From the NCBI GenBank assembly GCA_016182795.1, contig JACPFW010000039.1, positions 1 through 64,000 of the forward strand: a DNA stretch of 64,000 nucleotides, given 5' to 3'. This stretch comes from Gemmatimonadota bacterium (GTDB taxonomy: Bacteria; Gemmatimonadota; Gemmatimonadetes; Gemmatimonadales; Gemmatimonadaceae). Both the position numbers and the translations under genes were made by a program. The notes beneath the pieces were generated by a model. The model was not told the DNA's origin. It worked only from the letters and a program-made list of their open reading frames with translations, and did not search any database. Each line of letters opens with the position of its first letter. Positions within the stretch are counted from its first letter, which is position 1. Below are positions 28,284-35,622 of the stretch, in pieces.

Positions 28284-28985
28284 TTACCTATCGTCTCGGC
28301 TGTCCAGAGGCTCTCGCAGAAGGTGCGCGAGTGGGATGTCCTTCGAGAGTCGAAACGCACCGAGGCCTTCGAGTACCAAGTAGGGAATGCTGTCCAGTCC
28401 CACGCGGAGGCTGGCGGACGAATGTAGATGTACCGGAGGCTTATTGATCGCCGTCAGTGTGGCAACGAGCGTGTCTAACTCTAGGGCAACCGAATCAGCA
28501 CCGAGAGCAAAGCGGAGCGCCAAGAGTGTGTCAGGGAACCAGACGACGAGACTGGCCGGATATGTCACTTCGCCGGGATTCAAGGTGCCAACGTGAAAAC
28601 TCACGAAGTGCCGACCGTTGGATCGTAAGTCGGCAACTCGCAGAGCATTGGCGGCAGTGACATTGACCAAGGGACCCATTGTGAGATTGACAACCGACCC
28701 TTCGACTGAAGTGCCGTAGCGGTTCTCTATCTTGAACAGCACATCTAGTTGGTAGGGGCGACCTCTCAGGAACTTCCAGTCTCCGACGGAGCGATGGGTG
28801 GAGTCCAGCGCTATGCTGCCAGGCACAAAAGTCAGCGACAGGCGCGGCCGATTCACGAAGTGCACTAAGGACCCGAATGCACCAGCTACAGCGGTGAGCA
28901 AAAGGAGCCACCGGAGGAAGCGCCCGAGAGGGTGATCCTCAGGGCTGGGAATCAGACCGCGAACTGAGCGTTGCATCAAGGTCAT
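28284..28985 (-). CDS. Single-pass membrane protein of unknown function (third gene of the accessory operon)
   Basis: The 233-residue protein has a short cytoplasmic N-terminus, one membrane helix (about 23-45, RFLRWLLLLTAVAGAFGSLV) and a beta-rich extracytoplasmic domain of about 185 residues with no motif I recognise. Its ATG overlaps the stop of the 45-residue ORF by 4 nt (ATGA), so it is probably translated by coupling. Base composition appears clearly less GC-rich than the surrounding metabolic genes, which suggests horizontal acquisition together with the DUF2971 gene. A role as membrane anchor or effector of that operon is only a guess. Confidence 0.65.
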   Translation of the reverse strand: MTLMQRSVRGLIPSPEDHPLGRFLRWLLLLTAVAGAFGSLVHFVNRPRLSLTFVPGSIALDSTHRSVGDWKFLRGRPYQLDVLFKIENRYGTSVEGSVVNLTMGPLVNVTAANALRVADLRSNGRHFVSFHVGTLNPGEVTYPASLVVWFPDTLLALRFALGADSVALELDTLVATLTAINKPPVHLHSSASLRVGLDSIPYLVLEGLGAFRLSKDIPLAHLLREPLDSRDDR

Positions 28986-29119
28986 ATCAGCTTCCGGCTC
29001 GACGCGACATAACGCACGAGGTACTGCTGCCGCTCATCGTCGTCAATGCGGCAGGCGAGCGAAGCGATCCAGCTGCTATCGTCTCGCGTCGTCAGAAGCA
29101 GTCGCTCGTTAGAACGCAT
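28982..29119 (-). CDS. Small ORF (45 aa) coupled between the DUF2971 and membrane-protein genes
   Basis: The ATG at 29119 lies 2 bp after the DUF2971 stop codon (29122-29124), and the TGA overlaps the next gene's ATG by 4 nt. The product is charged and soluble-looking, starting MRSNERLLLTTRDDSSW and ending VRYVASSRKLI, with no signal peptide or membrane helix. I recognise no family. The exact fit between two genes on the same strand, with coupling at both ends, is the main evidence that it is translated. It could equally be a non-functional spacer frame. Confidence 0.5.
   Translation of the reverse strand: MRSNERLLLTTRDDSSWIASLACRIDDDERQQYLVRYVASSRKLI
29107..29116 (+). repeat. 10-bp repeat CGTTAGAACG, inverted partner of 30020-30029
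   Basis: CGTTAGAACG lies just beyond the DUF2971 stop codon, inside the start of the 45-aa ORF. Its exact reverse complement lies just upstream of the DUF2971 ATG. The pair brackets that one coding sequence. Confidence 0.45.
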
Positions 29120-29121
29120 GC

Positions 29122-30009
29122 TTACCAGCCCCTGTAAGGCACGCGGCTCGCGGTAATCGGCCCGACCTCGCCGTTCAGTAGTGCCACCATTCGAGCACCG
29201 CGCGCGGCGAGTTCCGGATGCGGTGTTGGGCCGACGATGATCTCAGAGAGGCCAACGCGTTTGACCCCACCGAGCACCTGACTGACATCCAATTCCCAAT
29301 AAGGTGTGGGCATTGACCGACCCGATCTGACGCGCAGTGAAGCTTGCGTCGCCGTCGGCGGCACCACTACTCGCCACTCCTTCTCATCAGCGAAGGCTCG
29401 ATCCTCACGCACACTGCAGACGACCTGGGCGCTTAGTTGAGCCATGTTTTGAAAGTGTAGACGTGATGCGGGATCGCGGACTTGCGGAATGGCTCTCGCA
29501 AAATCGTCGCAGAAGTCCTTGACGATTTGAGTGGTTGCACTTGGGTCGTCGGGGTCAACGTACTGCACTGGAAGGAGGATCGCTCCTCGCGGATTAATGG
29601 CGCGCATCAGACTCCGGCCTTCGAACCCCAAGGCGAATCCACCGGCGCCACCAGCGTAAGCGCGCCACTGACTAAGGTCGTCACGCCGCTCAGACAGACT
29701 CACGACACCGACGAGGGGCGGCCCCCACTGCGAAATGTCCAGATGCGCGCCGATCGCAGTTTTCAATTCCGCGTCGGAACCCGAACGTTCTGCGAGTTCC
29801 TGTGTGAGCATTTGAAGGCCTACCACATACTCACGACTGTCATTCAAGAACTGAATTCCTGTCGCCCAAAGCTGGTTCGACTTCAGGATTCCGAGAAAGC
29901 CTGACTGGTCGGTGTAGTGGAAGAGTGATCCCGGCGGGAACTGCACGGCGAGGAGCTTCGTGACCGATGGAAAGGCCGTCGGTTGTGACGTGGGTCCAGG
30001 AGAAGTCAT
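29122..30009 (-). CDS. DUF2971 domain protein (first gene of the accessory operon)
   Basis: The 295-residue protein carries a DUF2971 domain from about residue 28: SLFHYTDQSGFLGILKSNQLWATG, FLNDSREY, the SLSERRDDLSQWRAYAGGAGGFALGF block (normally 'SFS..WS.YA....G..IGF') and the DEKEWR segment are the family landmarks. DUF2971 proteins occur in phages, plasmids and defence islands; their activity is not established. A TTG at 30078 would add 23 residues, but the ATG at 30009 gives a better N-terminus. The gene heads a tightly packed operon with a 45-residue ORF and a membrane protein, in apparently lower-GC DNA. It sits between the propeller gene region and paaD. Confidence 0.8.
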   Translation of the reverse strand: MTSPGPTSQPTAFPSVTKLLAVQFPPGSLFHYTDQSGFLGILKSNQLWATGIQFLNDSREYVVGLQMLTQELAERSGSDAELKTAIGAHLDISQWGPPLVGVVSLSERRDDLSQWRAYAGGAGGFALGFEGRSLMRAINPRGAILLPVQYVDPDDPSATTQIVKDFCDDFARAIPQVRDPASRLHFQNMAQLSAQVVCSVREDRAFADEKEWRVVVPPTATQASLRVRSGRSMPTPYWELDVSQVLGGVKRVGLSEIIVGPTPHPELAARGARMVALLNGEVGPITASRVPYRGW

Positions 30010-30019
30010 TTGCTCGTGC

Positions 30020-30029
30020 CGTTCTAACG
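30020..30029 (+). repeat. 10-bp repeat CGTTCTAACG, inverted partner of 29107-29116
   Basis: This is the exact reverse complement of the copy at the other end of the DUF2971 coding sequence, 10 bp upstream of the chosen ATG. It may be an operator half, a recombination scar or chance. Confidence 0.4.
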
Positions 30030-30163
30030 GCGATTGGGCAGCATCCTCGTTGATCACTGGGCGCGTTAGGTTGCTCAAACCTCACGCAGCTAACACACCA
30101 AGTAACCACAACCTGCAGCGCCCCATGCCGCTGCGCTAGTGCGCCATGCGCGGGCGGATGCCG

Positions 30164-30658
30164 CTAAATGGCCTTAAACGCCTCAAACGGCTGTCGGCAC
30201 TCCTCGCACCGCCACAGCGCCTTGCACGACGTGCTGCCAAACTCGGTCTGCAGCGAAGTCCGCGTCGACTTGCACCACGGGCAGCGCACGGCGGCGTGCG
30301 CGCGGCGCAGCGGGACCAGCGAGTCGTCAGCAACAACGGCGCCGGGCGGCGCGATGCCGTACGCCTCGAGCTTGGCCCGCGCGGCCTCGGGTATCCAATC
30401 AGTTGTCCACGCAGGCGAATAGACAGTCTGCACCGTCACCCGCGGCGCGCCGCGCAGGCGCAGCGCTTCCGCAATGGACTCCTCGATCACGCGCATCGCC
30501 GGGCAGCCGCTGTACGTGGGCGTCACCTGCACGGTCACGGCGCCGTCGGGCGCCACCTGCGCGTCGCGCACAACCCCAAGCTCGACGACCGACAGCACAG
30601 GGACCTCGGGGTCCTTCACCTCTTCGAGCCAGGCGAACACCTGCTCGCGAGTTACCAC
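30164..30658 (-). CDS. paaD: Phenylacetyl-CoA epoxidase maturation subunit PaaD
   Basis: The 164-residue protein starts with a MIP18/DUF59-type domain (about 1-85: VKDPEVPVLSVVELGVV, TYSGCPAMRVI) and ends with a four-cysteine zinc-ribbon-like part: CPWC at about 126-129 and CEEC at about 153-156, with another Cys between. PaaD is needed to build an active ring-1,2-epoxidase complex and is thought to help assemble its iron centre. The GTG start at 30658 overlaps the paaC stop by 7 nt, so it is the last gene of paaABCD. The reductase gene paaE, which often follows, is absent; accessory DNA begins instead. Confidence 0.92.
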   Translation of the reverse strand: MVTREQVFAWLEEVKDPEVPVLSVVELGVVRDAQVAPDGAVTVQVTPTYSGCPAMRVIEESIAEALRLRGAPRVTVQTVYSPAWTTDWIPEAARAKLEAYGIAPPGAVVADDSLVPLRRAHAAVRCPWCKSTRTSLQTEFGSTSCKALWRCEECRQPFEAFKAI

Positions 30659-31404
30659 TGCGCCCCCGGATGCGACCGCGCCACAATCTGCATCTCGGCG
30701 AGCATATGGCCCAGATGCTCCGTGTGCCGTCCCTCGCGCCCTCCGCGCTGCATCCAGACGCCCTCGGGCGCCGTGAGCGTCGCCCGTCGCAGCACGTCAC
30801 TCACCTGCGCGCGCCACGCCCCCTCGAGCGCCGACACATCGGCGCTCACGCCGGCCGACACCAGCGACGCCTCGTCCGCCGGCTGCATGAACAGCTCGCC
30901 CGTGTACGGCCACAGCTGATCCACCGCGGCCTGTGCACGCGCGTGGCTCTCGTCGGTGCCGTCGCCCAGGCGAATCACCCACTCGCCGCAGTGGCGCACA
31001 TGATACTTGCTCTCCTTCAGCGCCTTCGCCGCGATCCCGGCAATCGTCGGGTCCGTCGACTGCGACAACGCCTCCCACTGGAGCACGCTGAACACCCCGT
31101 GCAGGAAGTGGCGCACGATTGTCACGCCAAAGTCACCCTTGGGCAGTTCGCACAGTAGCGCGTTGCGATACTCCACGGCGTCTCTGAAATAAGCGAGCGC
31201 GTCCTGATCACGGCCGGCCCCTTCCACCGTACCGGCGTAGCCCAACAGCAGGTTGGCCTGCCCGATGTGGTCAAGCGCAATGTTGGCCAGTGCGATGTCT
31301 TCCTCGAGAATGGGCGCGTGACCGCACCACTCGCTCGTGCGGTGCCCAAGCACCAGGCGATCGTCGCCGAGCCGCAGCAGGGCTTCAAACAGTGGCGTGT
31401 TCAT
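30652..31404 (-). CDS. paaC: Phenylacetyl-CoA 1,2-epoxidase structural subunit PaaC
   Basis: The 250-residue all-helical ferritin-like protein is the non-catalytic partner of PaaA in the epoxidase. The blocks LRLGDDRLVLGHRTSEWCGHAP, NIALDHIGQANLLLGYAG and ESKYHVRHCGEWVIRLGDG are typical of PaaC. Its start overlaps the paaB stop by 1 nt (TGATG), and its stop overlaps paaD. The length is normal for the family. Its regulation would be that of the operon. Confidence 0.94.
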   Translation of the reverse strand: MNTPLFEALLRLGDDRLVLGHRTSEWCGHAPILEEDIALANIALDHIGQANLLLGYAGTVEGAGRDQDALAYFRDAVEYRNALLCELPKGDFGVTIVRHFLHGVFSVLQWEALSQSTDPTIAGIAAKALKESKYHVRHCGEWVIRLGDGTDESHARAQAAVDQLWPYTGELFMQPADEASLVSAGVSADVSALEGAWRAQVSDVLRRATLTAPEGVWMQRGGREGRHTEHLGHMLAEMQIVARSHPGAQW

Positions 31405-31703
31405 CAGAAGACTTTCACGCCCTTGGGCACCTTATAGAACTGCGGATGCCGGTACGCCTTGTCGTTGGCCGGATCAAAGAACGGCCCCATGTCCTCGGGC
31501 GTGCTCGCCGTGATCGCCGCGCTCGGCACAACCCACAGGCTCACGCCCTCGTTGCGCCGCGCGTACACGTCGCGCGCGTTCTGCAGCGCATGCTCGGCGT
31601 CGGTGGCGTGCACGCTCCCCGCGTGCTCGTGCGGCGCGCCGTCCTTCCCTTGCGAGAAGACCTCCCAAAGCGGCCAGCTCTTCTCGCGCGACGGATTGGT
31701 CAT
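31404..31703 (-). CDS. paaB: Phenylacetyl-CoA 1,2-epoxidase subunit PaaB
   Basis: The 99-residue small subunit links PaaA-PaaC heterodimers. The family pattern is clear: WPLWEVFSQGKDGAPHEHAGSVHA near the N-terminus, ALQNARDVYARRNEGVSLWVV in the middle and the YRHPQFYKVPKGVK tail. It is separated from paaA by 45 bp made almost entirely of five copies of a 7-bp repeat, which is unusual inside this otherwise overlapping operon. The ATG at 31703 has no strong ribosome-binding site because the repeat runs up to about 12 bp before it. Confidence 0.93.
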   Translation of the reverse strand: MTNPSREKSWPLWEVFSQGKDGAPHEHAGSVHATDAEHALQNARDVYARRNEGVSLWVVPSAAITASTPEDMGPFFDPANDKAYRHPQFYKVPKGVKVF

Positions 31704-31714
31704 GGGCGAATGAG

Positions 31715-31749
31715 GGTAGACGGTAGACGGTGGACGGTAGACGGTAGAC
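31715..31749. repeat. Tandem 7-bp repeat (GGTAGAC, five copies) between paaA and paaB
   Basis: Five consecutive 7-bp units, four exact GGTAGAC and one GGTGGAC, form most of the paaA-paaB spacer. They could change the spacing between the two genes by slippage. Confidence 0.85.
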
Positions 31750-32726
31750 TACTGTTGTCTCTCTGTTGTTTCTCTGTTGTTTCTCTGTTGTTTCTCTGCG
31801 TGCGCTATCGCGGCCGCTCGTACCCACGCACCATCTTCGTGCGCACGCCGCCGCGCTTCAATGCGTTCGCGATTGCACGGTCCGTTGCCCTTCACGACGC
31901 GCCAGAACTCATCCCAATCGATGGGCCCGGTGATCCAATTGCCCGTCGCCTCGTCGTAGCGCAGGGCGGGGTCGGGCACGGTGAGGTCAATGGCCTTCAC
32001 CTGCGCGATGGTCAGGTTCACAAAGCGCTGGCGCAGCTCGTCGTTGCTCTTGCGCTTGATCCCCCACTTCATCAGCTCATCGCTGTTGCTGGAGTCCTTG
32101 TCGTGCGGGCCGAACATCATCAGGCTCGGCCACCACCAGCGGTTCAACGACTCCTGCGCCATCGCCTTCTGCGCTGGGGTGCCGCGCGCCAGCGTCGCCA
32201 TGATCTCGTAGCCCTGGCGCTTGTGGAAGTTCTCTTCCTTGCAGATGCGCACCATCGCCCGCGCGTACGGTCCGTAGCTGGCCTTGGCGAGCATCGTCTG
32301 GTTCACGATCGCCGCGCCGTCCACCAGCCAGCCGATGGCGCCCATGTCGGCCCACGACAGGGTGGGATAGTTGAAGATGCTCGAGTACTTGGCCTTGCCG
32401 TCGAGCAACTGCTGCACGAGTTCCTGCCGGTCGACGCCCAGCGTCTCGGTGCCGCAGTAGATGTACAGGCCGTGCCCGCCTTCGTCCTGCACCTTGGCTA
32501 GCAGGATCATCTTGCGGCGCAGGCTGGGCGCGCGCGTGATCCAGTTCCCCTCGGGGAGCATGCCCACCACTTCGGAATGCGCGTGCTGCGACATCATCCG
32601 GATGAGCTGCGAGCGGTAGCGCTCGGGCATCCAGTCCTTGGGCTCAATGGACTCGTCGGCCGCCACGCGCGCCTCGAACTGCGCGAGCCGAGCGGAATCG
32701 TCAGCAACCGGGGACATTGTCGTCAT
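31749..32726 (-). CDS. paaA: Phenylacetyl-CoA 1,2-epoxidase catalytic subunit PaaA
   Basis: The 325-residue di-iron oxygenase adds one oxygen to the ring of phenylacetyl-CoA, the committed step of the pathway. The ferritin-like core shows the expected blocks: [32 protein letters not shown] (a Glu-xx-His iron pair), [12 protein letters not shown] (a second Glu/His pair) and [14 protein letters not shown]. The start at 32726 has GGAG upstream; a start nine bases further in is possible. After the normal end ([14 protein letters not shown]) the last 15 residues are translated from an 11-bp tandem repeat and look added. It is the first gene of paaABCD and is divergent from an enoyl-CoA hydratase gene. 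Confidence 0.94.
   Translation of the reverse strand: MTTMSPVADDSARLAQFEARVAADESIEPKDWMPERYRSQLIRMMSQHAHSEVVGMLPEGNWITRAPSLRRKMILLAKVQDEGGHGLYIYCGTETLGVDRQELVQQLLDGKAKYSSIFNYPTLSWADMGAIGWLVDGAAIVNQTMLAKASYGPYARAMVRICKEENFHKRQGYEIMATLARGTPAQKAMAQESLNRWWWPSLMMFGPHDKDSSNSDELMKWGIKRKSNDELRQRFVNLTIAQVKAIDLTVPDPALRYDEATGNWITGPIDWDEFWRVVKGNGPCNRERIEARRRAHEDGAWVRAAAIAHAEKQQRNNRETTERQQ
31752..31798. repeat. Tandem 11-bp repeat encoding the PaaA C-terminal tail
   Basis: There are 4.3 copies of an 11-bp unit: the first copy is CTGTTGTCTCT and the next three are CTGTTGTTTCT. Read on the minus strand it supplies the last 15 or so codons of paaA, a tail rich in Gln, Asn, Arg and Thr. Because 11 is not a multiple of 3, loss or gain of a unit shifts the frame of the tail. 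Confidence 0.88.
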
Positions 32727-32848
32727 ACGGGGGGCTCCGGATGGTCGACCACCGCCAGCCGTCCGCGCGGGACGCTGGCAGCGTATCTTGGGGGTCACGC
32801 ACCAAGCTAGTGCCCGCGTTCTCCTTTGGGTATCATGCCCGCCCAGCC

Positions 32849-33625
32849 ATGACCACTTCCTCCCAGTACTCCGCCGACGGCTCCGTCGATCTCCGCGTCG
32901 ACGCGGGTGTCGCCACCATCCGGTTCGGCCATCCGAAGAGCAACAGTCTGCCGGGCACGCTGCTGCGGTCGCTGGCCTCGACCATCACGCACACGGCCGA
33001 ACGCGACGCCGTGCGCGTCATCGTCCTGCGCAGTGAGGGCGACGGCACCTTCTGCGCCGGTGCGTCGTTCGACGAACTGGCGGCCATCGACAACGCGGAC
33101 GACGGCAAGGAGTTCTTCCTCGGCTTCGCCCGCGTCATCCTGGCGATGATCAGCGCGCCAGTTCCGATAGTCACCGCGGTGCAGGGGCGCGTGGCGGGGG
33201 GCGGCGTGGGGTTGGTGGCGGCGTCGGACTATGTGATTGCCGTGGAGCAAGCGTCGCTCAAGCTCAGCGAACTGGCGGTCGGCATTGGGCCGTTCGTGGT
33301 GGGGCCGGTGATCGTGCACAAGATCGGCATTGGCGCCTACGGCGCGATGTCGCTCGACGCCGACTGGCGCGACGCCGAGTGGGCCGAGCGGCAGGGGCTG
33401 TATGCCAAGGTGGTGGCCGGGTCGATGGCGCTCGACGCCGCCGTCGAGGCGCGCGCCGCGCAGCTCGCGGCGTCGAACCCCGAGGCCGTGCGCGCCATCA
33501 AGCGCGTGTTGTGGGCCGACACCGACGACTGGGAAAAGCTGCTCGAGAAGCGCGCCGAGGTGTCGGGTAGCCTGGTGTTGAGCAAGTTCACGCGCGCCGC
33601 GATCCAGAAGTTCAACGCGCGGTAG
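32849..33625 (+). CDS. Enoyl-CoA hydratase/isomerase family protein, probably PaaF-like
   Basis: The 258-residue crotonase-fold protein has oxyanion-hole segments in [15 protein letters not shown] (about 60-74) and [20 protein letters not shown] (about 110-129). It is divergent from paaA, 122 bp away, and so probably belongs to the phenylacetate regulon. paaG is already assigned elsewhere, so the open slot is hydration of 2,3-dehydroadipyl-CoA (PaaF). That is inference from context, because crotonases cannot be assigned to substrates by eye. The ATG at 32849 gives the usual start; the open frame before it is not used. Confidence 0.78.
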   Translation: MTTSSQYSADGSVDLRVDAGVATIRFGHPKSNSLPGTLLRSLASTITHTAERDAVRVIVLRSEGDGTFCAGASFDELAAIDNADDGKEFFLGFARVILAMISAPVPIVTAVQGRVAGGGVGLVAASDYVIAVEQASLKLSELAVGIGPFVVGPVIVHKIGIGAYGAMSLDADWRDAEWAERQGLYAKVVAGSMALDAAVEARAAQLAASNPEAVRAIKRVLWADTDDWEKLLEKRAEVSGSLVLSKFTRAAIQKFNAR

Positions 33626-33648
33626 GGACCGCCGCGGCGCGCGCGCCG

Positions 33649-34155
33649 CTACGGCAGCAGGTCGAAGGCCACGCCAAAGCGCGGATTGCGCGTATGCGAG
33701 AAGATCAGCGACGTCTCCATGTGCGCCACTTCTGGCCGCGTGGCGAACGCCGAGAGCGCGAAGTCGCGCAGATGCTCCGCGTCGCGCACCGCCACATGCA
33801 CCAGGTAGTCGTTGGCGCCGGCCACGTGAAACGCCCCGCGCACCTCGGGCAGCGTGCCGACGTGGCGCTCGAACGCGGCAATCGCCGTGCGCGCGTGCTT
33901 TTCCAGGCGAATGGCGATCAGCGCCTCGAGCGTGACGCCGTGCACGCGCGGGTCGACTTCAGCGTGGTAGCCGAGCAGGGCGCCCGAACTCTCCAGCCGA
34001 CGCACGCGCGCTAGGCAGCTCGACGGCGCGAGCCCGACGCGCGCGGCGAGTTCCTTGTTGGAAATCCGCGCATCGTTCTGCAGATGGGCGAGGATTTCGC
34101 GGTCAATTCGGTCGATCAGCGTCGGATCGAGCTTGGATCGCATATTATTCGGCAT
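33649..34155 (-). CDS. Lrp/AsnC-family transcriptional regulator
   Basis: The 168-residue protein has an N-terminal helix-turn-helix (about 14-62: IDREILAHLQNDARISNKELAARVGLA, SSCLARVRRLE) and a C-terminal RAM ligand-binding domain (about 80-160: EALIAIRLEKHAR, VRGAFHVAGANDYLVHVAVRD). Members sense amino acids and control catabolic or transport genes. It is divergent from the PLP-dependent methionine gamma-lyase-like gene over a 63-bp gap that contains a small palindrome. That arrangement is typical of a regulator and its target, so it probably controls that enzyme and itself (inference). Two starts, 34155 and 34143, are possible. Confidence 0.9.
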   Translation of the reverse strand: MPNNMRSKLDPTLIDRIDREILAHLQNDARISNKELAARVGLAPSSCLARVRRLESSGALLGYHAEVDPRVHGVTLEALIAIRLEKHARTAIAAFERHVGTLPEVRGAFHVAGANDYLVHVAVRDAEHLRDFALSAFATRPEVAHMETSLIFSHTRNPRFGVAFDLLP

Positions 34156-34178
34156 CTATCCGCCAAAGTTCTGGATAC

Positions 34179-34191
34179 TGCTAATATAGCA
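34179..34191. promoter_or_regulatory. Candidate Lrp/AsnC operator in the divergent promoter
   Basis: The perfect inverted repeat TGCTA-ATA-TAGCA lies between the Lrp/AsnC-type regulator and the PLP-enzyme gene, 27 bp before the latter's start. The AT-rich centre and size fit Lrp-type sites. It may overlap a -10 element (TAATAT). Confidence 0.5.
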
Positions 34192-34218
34192 TGCAGAAAC
34201 CGAACATGGAGCTGAATT

Positions 34219-35442
34219 ATGGACAAAGCCTTCTCGACCCGCGCGGTGCATGCCGGTCGGCACGACTTCATTAGCAAGGGCGTGCACGCTCCGCCGATCG
34301 ACTTCAGCTCCACCTACCCGACGCCCGATCTCGAGGTCGCGGCGAGGTCGTTCGACAGCATGGTCTCCGGCGACAGTCCCGAAGGGAACTCGTTCGTCTA
34401 CCAGCGCCTGTTCAATCCGACCACCGATCGCTTTGAGCGTGCGCTCGCCGAACTCGAGGGAGCCGAGGACGCCGCGGCTTTTGCGTCCGGCATGGCGGCG
34501 TTTTCCGCCGTGCTGCTGGCGTCCAAGTCGCGCGGCACACACATCGTGGCCGTGCGTCCGATCTACGGCACCGCCGACCATCTGCTGACGTCGGGCCTGC
34601 TCGGCATGTCGGTCACGTGGACCACGCAGGACGCGATCGCCGCCGCGATTCGCCCCGACACGGCGCTGGTGGTCATTGAGACGCCGGCCAACCCGACGCT
34701 CGAACTCGTCGATATCGCCGCCGTCGTGCGGCAGGCTGGCAGCGTGCCGGTAATCGTGGACTCCACGTTCGCCACGCCGGTGCTGCAGCAGCCGATCGCC
34801 CACGGCGCCGCGATGGTGCTGCACAGCGCCACGAAGTTCCTCGGCGGGCACGGCGACGTGCTGGCTGGCGTGGTCGCCGGCGCGCACTCGTTCATTCGTG
34901 ACGTCAAGCATGTGCGGGCGGCCACCGGCGGCCTGCTGCATCCGCTGGCGTCGTTCATGCTGCACCGCGGCCTGCCGACGCTCGCCCTGCGCGTGGAGCG
35001 GTCGCAGGATTCGGCAACCGAACTGGCAGTGCGGCTGGCCGATGACCGCCGCGTGGCGAGCGTGCTGTATCCGGGACTCCCTGGGCACGATCCGCGCGGG
35101 TTGTTGGGGCATCAGATGCTCGGGCCCGGAAGCATTCTCTCCTTCGAACTCGGGAGCGACGATCCGGCGGTGATGCGTGCCTTCCTCGGCGCGCTCGAGA
35201 TCATCACGCCAGCGGTCAGCCTTGGCTCAACGGACTCGCTGATCCAGCCGCCGGCCGCCCTGACGCACCGCGTGGTGGAGGAATCGGCGCGCGAGGCGGT
35301 GGGGATCAGCCGCGGGCTGCTGAGAATGAGCGTCGGACTCGAGGACGTGCGCGACCTGTGGCGCGATCTGGACCACGCGCTCGCCGAGGTGGCGTCTCGT
35401 CTCGAGATGCGCCCGCGTGCGGCAGCTCTGACGGGGCGGTAG
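34219..35442 (+). CDS. PLP-dependent gamma-lyase/synthase (methionine gamma-lyase-like)
   Basis: The 407-residue Cys/Met metabolism enzyme carries the pyridoxal-phosphate lysine in LHSATKFLGGHGDVLAG (about residue 202). It also has SGMAAFSAVLLA, the ETPANPTLELVDI segment and FVYQRLFNPTTDRFERALAELEG near the N-terminus. This fold covers methionine gamma-lyase, cystathionine gamma-lyase and related synthases, and the sequence alone does not settle which. The divergent Lrp/AsnC regulator favours a catabolic role such as methionine gamma-lyase, making methanethiol, ammonia and 2-oxobutyrate. The 2-oxobutyrate could feed the E1 2-oxoacid dehydrogenase at 18.4 kb (speculative). A terminator follows. 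Confidence 0.85.
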   Translation: MDKAFSTRAVHAGRHDFISKGVHAPPIDFSSTYPTPDLEVAARSFDSMVSGDSPEGNSFVYQRLFNPTTDRFERALAELEGAEDAAAFASGMAAFSAVLLASKSRGTHIVAVRPIYGTADHLLTSGLLGMSVTWTTQDAIAAAIRPDTALVVIETPANPTLELVDIAAVVRQAGSVPVIVDSTFATPVLQQPIAHGAAMVLHSATKFLGGHGDVLAGVVAGAHSFIRDVKHVRAATGGLLHPLASFMLHRGLPTLALRVERSQDSATELAVRLADDRRVASVLYPGLPGHDPRGLLGHQMLGPGSILSFELGSDDPAVMRAFLGALEIITPAVSLGSTDSLIQPPAALTHRVVEESAREAVGISRGLLRMSVGLEDVRDLWRDLDHALAEVASRLEMRPRAAALTGR

Positions 35443-35472
35443 CCGCCCTCGACGGGGCACAGGCAGCACCGA

Positions 35473-35520
35473 ACGGGAGCCGCGCACATAGACTTTGGGC
35501 GCGGTTCCCGTCATTTTTAT
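35473..35520 (+). terminator. Rho-independent terminator after the PLP-enzyme gene
   Basis: A 13-bp stem (ACGGGAGCCGCGC with GCGCGGTTCCCGT, one G-U pair) is followed by CATTTTTAT. The distance from the stop is about 30 bp. This is the most canonical terminator in the window. Confidence 0.8.
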
Positions 35521-35622
35521 GATGTTCCCGCCGGTGCGCGCCGAGTTGCGCGCCGTCGGGCGTCTGCATTTGCCGCCAATGGCCGCCAAGTCGGCGACCT
35601 CGCACTGTATCCAAGGAGTCCA

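Noticed and set aside
30020-30070. Integron attC-like site (TTCTAAC ... CGTTAGGT) upstream of the DUF2971 gene
   Set aside because: The outer boxes pair over 6 bp, but the inner L-box pairing and imperfect hairpin of true attC sites are absent, the first box departs from consensus, and no integrase or other cassettes are seen.
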